Source of the DNA: Sediminicola arcticus
Lineage (GTDB): Bacteria > Bacteroidota > Bacteroidia > Flavobacteriales > Flavobacteriaceae
Assembly: GCF_040566695.1 (NCBI RefSeq)
Contig: NZ_JBEXAE010000005.1
Span: forward strand, 286,947-350,946
Direction: 5' to 3'
Length of the DNA stretch: 64,000 bases
Shown: positions 61,495-64,000 of the stretch, piece by piece
Numbering within the stretch: the first letter of the stretch is position 1
Layout of the letters: every line of letters begins with the position of its first letter
The notes under the pieces: generated by a model
The model's database searches: none
The model's input: the letters and a program-made list of their open reading frames with translations, nothing else
Told to the model about the DNA's origin: nothing
Made by a program: the position numbers and the translations under genes

Positions 61495-62991
61495 ATGAAA
61501 AATATAAGTAAACTATTAATATTTGGTTTTGGTGCGTTACTTTTTAGTTGTAACGACGCTATAGACATTAAACAACCTGGTAGGCTAGATGCTGATGCTG
61601 CTTTTGAAAGCGTGGATGATTTGGAAGCGGGTTTGTTTGGGACTTTGAATACCTTTGATACCAGTTCAGATATTGCCTTTGGTTCTGTATTTACAGATGA
61701 ATTATCTATAGGATTTGATAGTGGTGGTCAAGGACTTGCTGATTATGGATTCGTTTTGAATCCAGGGAGTGAGGCCCCTGCTGTATTTTGGATTAGAGGT
61801 TATCGGCAGATTAATTCTGCAACTAGGTTAATTGAAGCTGCAAAAATTATTACCCCAGAAGCAGGTGACTTGGAGAGATACAATGATATCATAGGTCAGG
61901 CTTATGCACTTAGGGCTTTTGCACACTTTGAATTATTGTCTTATTTCAGTACTGATTTGACAGATGATAATGCATTGGGGGTTATAGCTGTTGATTTTAT
62001 TCCTTCAATTGACCAAAAATTGTTACGTAACACCAACGGAGAGGTTTTTGCTTTGATAAATGAGGATTTAGATAGAGCCAACGGTTTATTGGATAATACC
62101 TTTGATCCATTGTATGTGAGTAAAGATTTTGTTACTGCGTTAAGAGCGAGAATAGCTACTTTTAGAGGTAATTACCCTGAAGCGGCAACATTGGCTCAAC
62201 AATTAGTAACAAAATATCCTTTGGCTACAAGAGCTGAATACGAGGGTATTTTTAACGATGTAGACAATACGGAGATTATTTTTAAATTAGAAAGAACACT
62301 CAATGATAACTACGACGGTCAAGGTGCTACTGGAGGTATATCAGCAGGCGGATGGGCTGGTGCTCGTTTTGCTTTTGTGGATGCTACCTTAGATGGTTCT
62401 CCTTATTTTGAAATGGGCAGATCTTTGTTCAATCTTCTAGATCCAGCAGATATACGTTATGATGTGAACGTTGCGCCAACTTCAGTGATAGATCCTAATT
62501 ATTTAACGAGTGCAGATCCATCTGAATCTGATAAGTTGGTAATACAAAAATATCCTGGTTCTGGTGGACAACCATTAATGAATGATTTGAAAGTGTTCAG
62601 ATCCTCTGAAATGTTATTGATTTTAGCTGAAGCTAGAGCCGATGCAGGTACGTTCAATGGCACTAGCTCAACAGCTTCTTTAATTAAGCAATTGAGGGAT
62701 GCCCGTTTTGGGACTCCACAGGCTTTGCCTGTTTATGCCAACCAAACTGAGGCTTTTGCCGCTGTTTTGAATGAAAGAAGAATAGAATTGGCTTTCGAAG
62801 GGTTTAGGTATAAAGATTTAAAGCGTTTAGGGGAGAGAGCAAATCAAGGCGTTCTTAAGGATGCTGTTGATTGTGCATTTAACGGAGCATGTTCTTTAAG
62901 TGCCTCTGATTTCAGATTTACAATGCCTTTGCCAATTGTCGAATTCAACGCGAATCCTGGTTTACGTGAGCAACAAAACCCAGGGTACTAA
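61495..62991 (+). CDS. SusD/RagB-family outer-membrane lipoprotein
   Basis: A 498-residue lipoprotein (lipobox LLFSC, cysteine 19) of the SusD family. YRQINSATRLIEAAKII and RAFAHFELLSYF belong to the TPR-like helical scaffold, and NERRIELAFEGFRYKDLKRL near the C-terminus is the family signature. SusD lids the SusC transporter and binds the substrate on the cell surface. It is 12 bp after susC, as expected. Confidence 0.93.
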   Translation: MKNISKLLIFGFGALLFSCNDAIDIKQPGRLDADAAFESVDDLEAGLFGTLNTFDTSSDIAFGSVFTDELSIGFDSGGQGLADYGFVLNPGSEAPAVFWIRGYRQINSATRLIEAAKIITPEAGDLERYNDIIGQAYALRAFAHFELLSYFSTDLTDDNALGVIAVDFIPSIDQKLLRNTNGEVFALINEDLDRANGLLDNTFDPLYVSKDFVTALRARIATFRGNYPEAATLAQQLVTKYPLATRAEYEGIFNDVDNTEIIFKLERTLNDNYDGQGATGGISAGGWAGARFAFVDATLDGSPYFEMGRSLFNLLDPADIRYDVNVAPTSVIDPNYLTSADPSESDKLVIQKYPGSGGQPLMNDLKVFRSSEMLLILAEARADAGTFNGTSSTASLIKQLRDARFGTPQALPVYANQTEAFAAVLNERRIELAFEGFRYKDLKRLGERANQGVLKDAVDCAFNGACSLSASDFRFTMPLPIVEFNANPGLREQQNPGY

Positions 62992-63009
62992 TTTTAAAAA
63001 GAACAAATT

Positions 63010-63831
63010 ATGAAAAAATATATTTTAATTTTATTTGCGTCGGTGTTTGCCTTCACTTCTTGTGAAGAAGAACTTCTAGTTTACGATAACGTGGATGGAC
63101 AGACGTTAGTGGCTTTCGCTAGCAATAGTTATAATTTAGAGGTACAAGTAGACGGCACAGGTACTCTAAGTATACCTGTAAATGCAAGTACTATTTCTAC
63201 AACTGATAGAAATTTTACTGTATCTGTAATTGGAGAGGAAACTACGACGGACCCTACGTCTTATTCTTTCGATTCTTCGGTTACTATTCCGGCTAATTCC
63301 TATGAAGGTACTTTAGTGATTAACGGTCAAGACAATAATGTAGAAATAGAAGCAAAATTCTTGGTTCTTAGACTTGCGGGTGATGCAGGTGTACTAGTAG
63401 GCCCTGATGTGAATGTAAGAGTTTACCAGGTGTGTCCTGTGGATGAAACTTTCTTCACAGGAAGGTACGAAGTTACAATAGTAAACCCTGGAGTTTTTGG
63501 AGCTGGTACTTTTGGCGTAGATGGTGTAATTGTGGATTTGGCGGCCTCAGGTTTCAACAGAACATTCACTGCTAATTACTTCGCAGATTCTAGATTCCGA
63601 AGAACTTTCACTTTGACTTTAACTTGCAATCAAATAGTTGTACCTCGTTTGGATATGGCTGTTGGATGTGGAGGTAATTCAGTGAATTTGGTTACTGGTC
63701 CACCATCTGGAACTAACGGGGTATTTGATTCAACAGATGATACTTCTTTTACAGTGAACTTAACTGATAACGTGGATTCAGATTGTGGTGGTTCACCAGT
63801 TCAGGCTTCATACATTTTTACCAAGATTTAG
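63010..63831 (+). CDS. surface lipoprotein, Calx-beta/SusE-like accessory
   Basis: A 273-residue lipoprotein (lipobox FTSC, cysteine 18). The mature part begins EEELLVYDNVDGQTLVAFAS and is beta-strand rich, with an IPVNASTISTTDRNFTVSVI and TIPANSYEGTLVINGQDNN pattern like a DUF4843/Calx-beta-type domain. C-terminal cysteines (residues about 147, 210, 224, 260) occur in a second beta domain. Being the third gene after SusC and SusD, it probably helps bind the imported substrate at the surface. No enzyme domain is seen. A terminator follows. Confidence 0.78.
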   Translation: MKKYILILFASVFAFTSCEEELLVYDNVDGQTLVAFASNSYNLEVQVDGTGTLSIPVNASTISTTDRNFTVSVIGEETTTDPTSYSFDSSVTIPANSYEGTLVINGQDNNVEIEAKFLVLRLAGDAGVLVGPDVNVRVYQVCPVDETFFTGRYEVTIVNPGVFGAGTFGVDGVIVDLAASGFNRTFTANYFADSRFRRTFTLTLTCNQIVVPRLDMAVGCGGNSVNLVTGPPSGTNGVFDSTDDTSFTVNLTDNVDSDCGGSPVQASYIFTKI

Positions 63832-63851
63832 TATTTTTAAAATAGGTTTAC

Positions 63852-63890
63852 AAAGGGACTAACTCTAACGAGTTAGTCCCTTTGTCTTTT
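63852..63890 (+). terminator. strong terminator of the SusC operon
   Basis: A perfect 14-bp stem (AAAGGGACTAACTC / GAGTTAGTCCCTTT) with loop TAAC is followed by T-rich sequence, 21 bp after the lipoprotein stop. From 63891 to the window end I see no gene. Confidence 0.92.
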
Positions 63891-64000
63891 TGTATCAAAT
63901 AGGATTGAATTTTGATCATATCAATGGGTTTTATAAAAGATTGTATATAATACTCCCCAATTTTAGGACAGCAAGTTAAGTTGTAATTTAACCCTGTCAA

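Overview
The window looks like chromosomal DNA of a member of the Bacteroidota, most probably a marine Flavobacteriaceae. The evidence is AT-rich sequence, a SusC/SusD pair, many short secreted lipoproteins, promoters of the TTG-N20-TAnnTTTG type (seen before the initiator tRNA and lysS), and typical flavobacterial genes (DUF4212/symporter/acs, GSCFA, OmpA, LemA/TPM, DUF5117-type metalloprotease). The genus cannot be told from the sequence alone.

Layout. 0.2-7.7 kb: short-chain acid metabolism. A DUF4212 small subunit, a sodium:solute symporter and acetyl-CoA synthetase run rightward and meet, at a bidirectional terminator, a leftward three-gene propionyl-CoA carboxylase operon (separate BCCP, biotin carboxylase and carboxyltransferase). 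7.8-9.5 kb: a TIGR04283-type glycosyltransferase divergent from a DUF547 protein.

9.5-14.8 kb is an accessory, decaying region and the most unusual part. An RND exporter fragment and a flavoprotein-reductase fragment face each other across a deletion junction. Next come gene remnants with in-frame stops, then three small, co-directional secreted or lipoprotein genes separated by two copies of a ~120-140 bp imperfect palindrome. A degenerate tyrosine-recombinase C-terminus lies just upstream of this array. One array gene (DUF6624) carries a frameshift, and an LpxR-like gene beyond it has ACG where its start codon should be. I read the array as a possible decayed integron-like or cassette-type locus; this is inference.

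15.0-22.8 kb: a large secreted BNR/VPS10-like protein, then a leftward group of a DUF885-like protein, an APC permease and an aldo/keto reductase-RidA fusion. 22.8-23.4 kb: the initiator tRNA-Met with its own promoter and terminator, plus a partial copy of its 3' end. 23.5-27.6 kb: AGCS symporter, era, a small membrane protein, der. 27.7-39.3 kb: outer-membrane beta-barrel protein, the TPM/TPM/LemA/MerR/M23 group (leftward), alaS, GSCFA protein, aromatic amino acid hydroxylase. 39.3-49.2 kb: DUF4136 lipoprotein, DUF5522 protein, HERIH-motif protein, D-cysteine desulfhydrase-like enzyme, glucosaminidase-LysM, hemL, small periplasmic proteins, zinc metalloprotease, DASS transporter. 49.3-58.2 kb: lysS with a C-terminal extension, a YqaE/Pmp3 micro-protein, lipB, two tandem TapB-like paralogues, an OmpA-family protein, a large lipoprotein and rnhB. 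58.5-63.9 kb: a SusC-SusD-lipoprotein operon closed by a strong terminator, with no polysaccharide enzyme inside the window.

Most of the window is ordinary core genome. The region at 9.5-14.8 kb deserves the second look.
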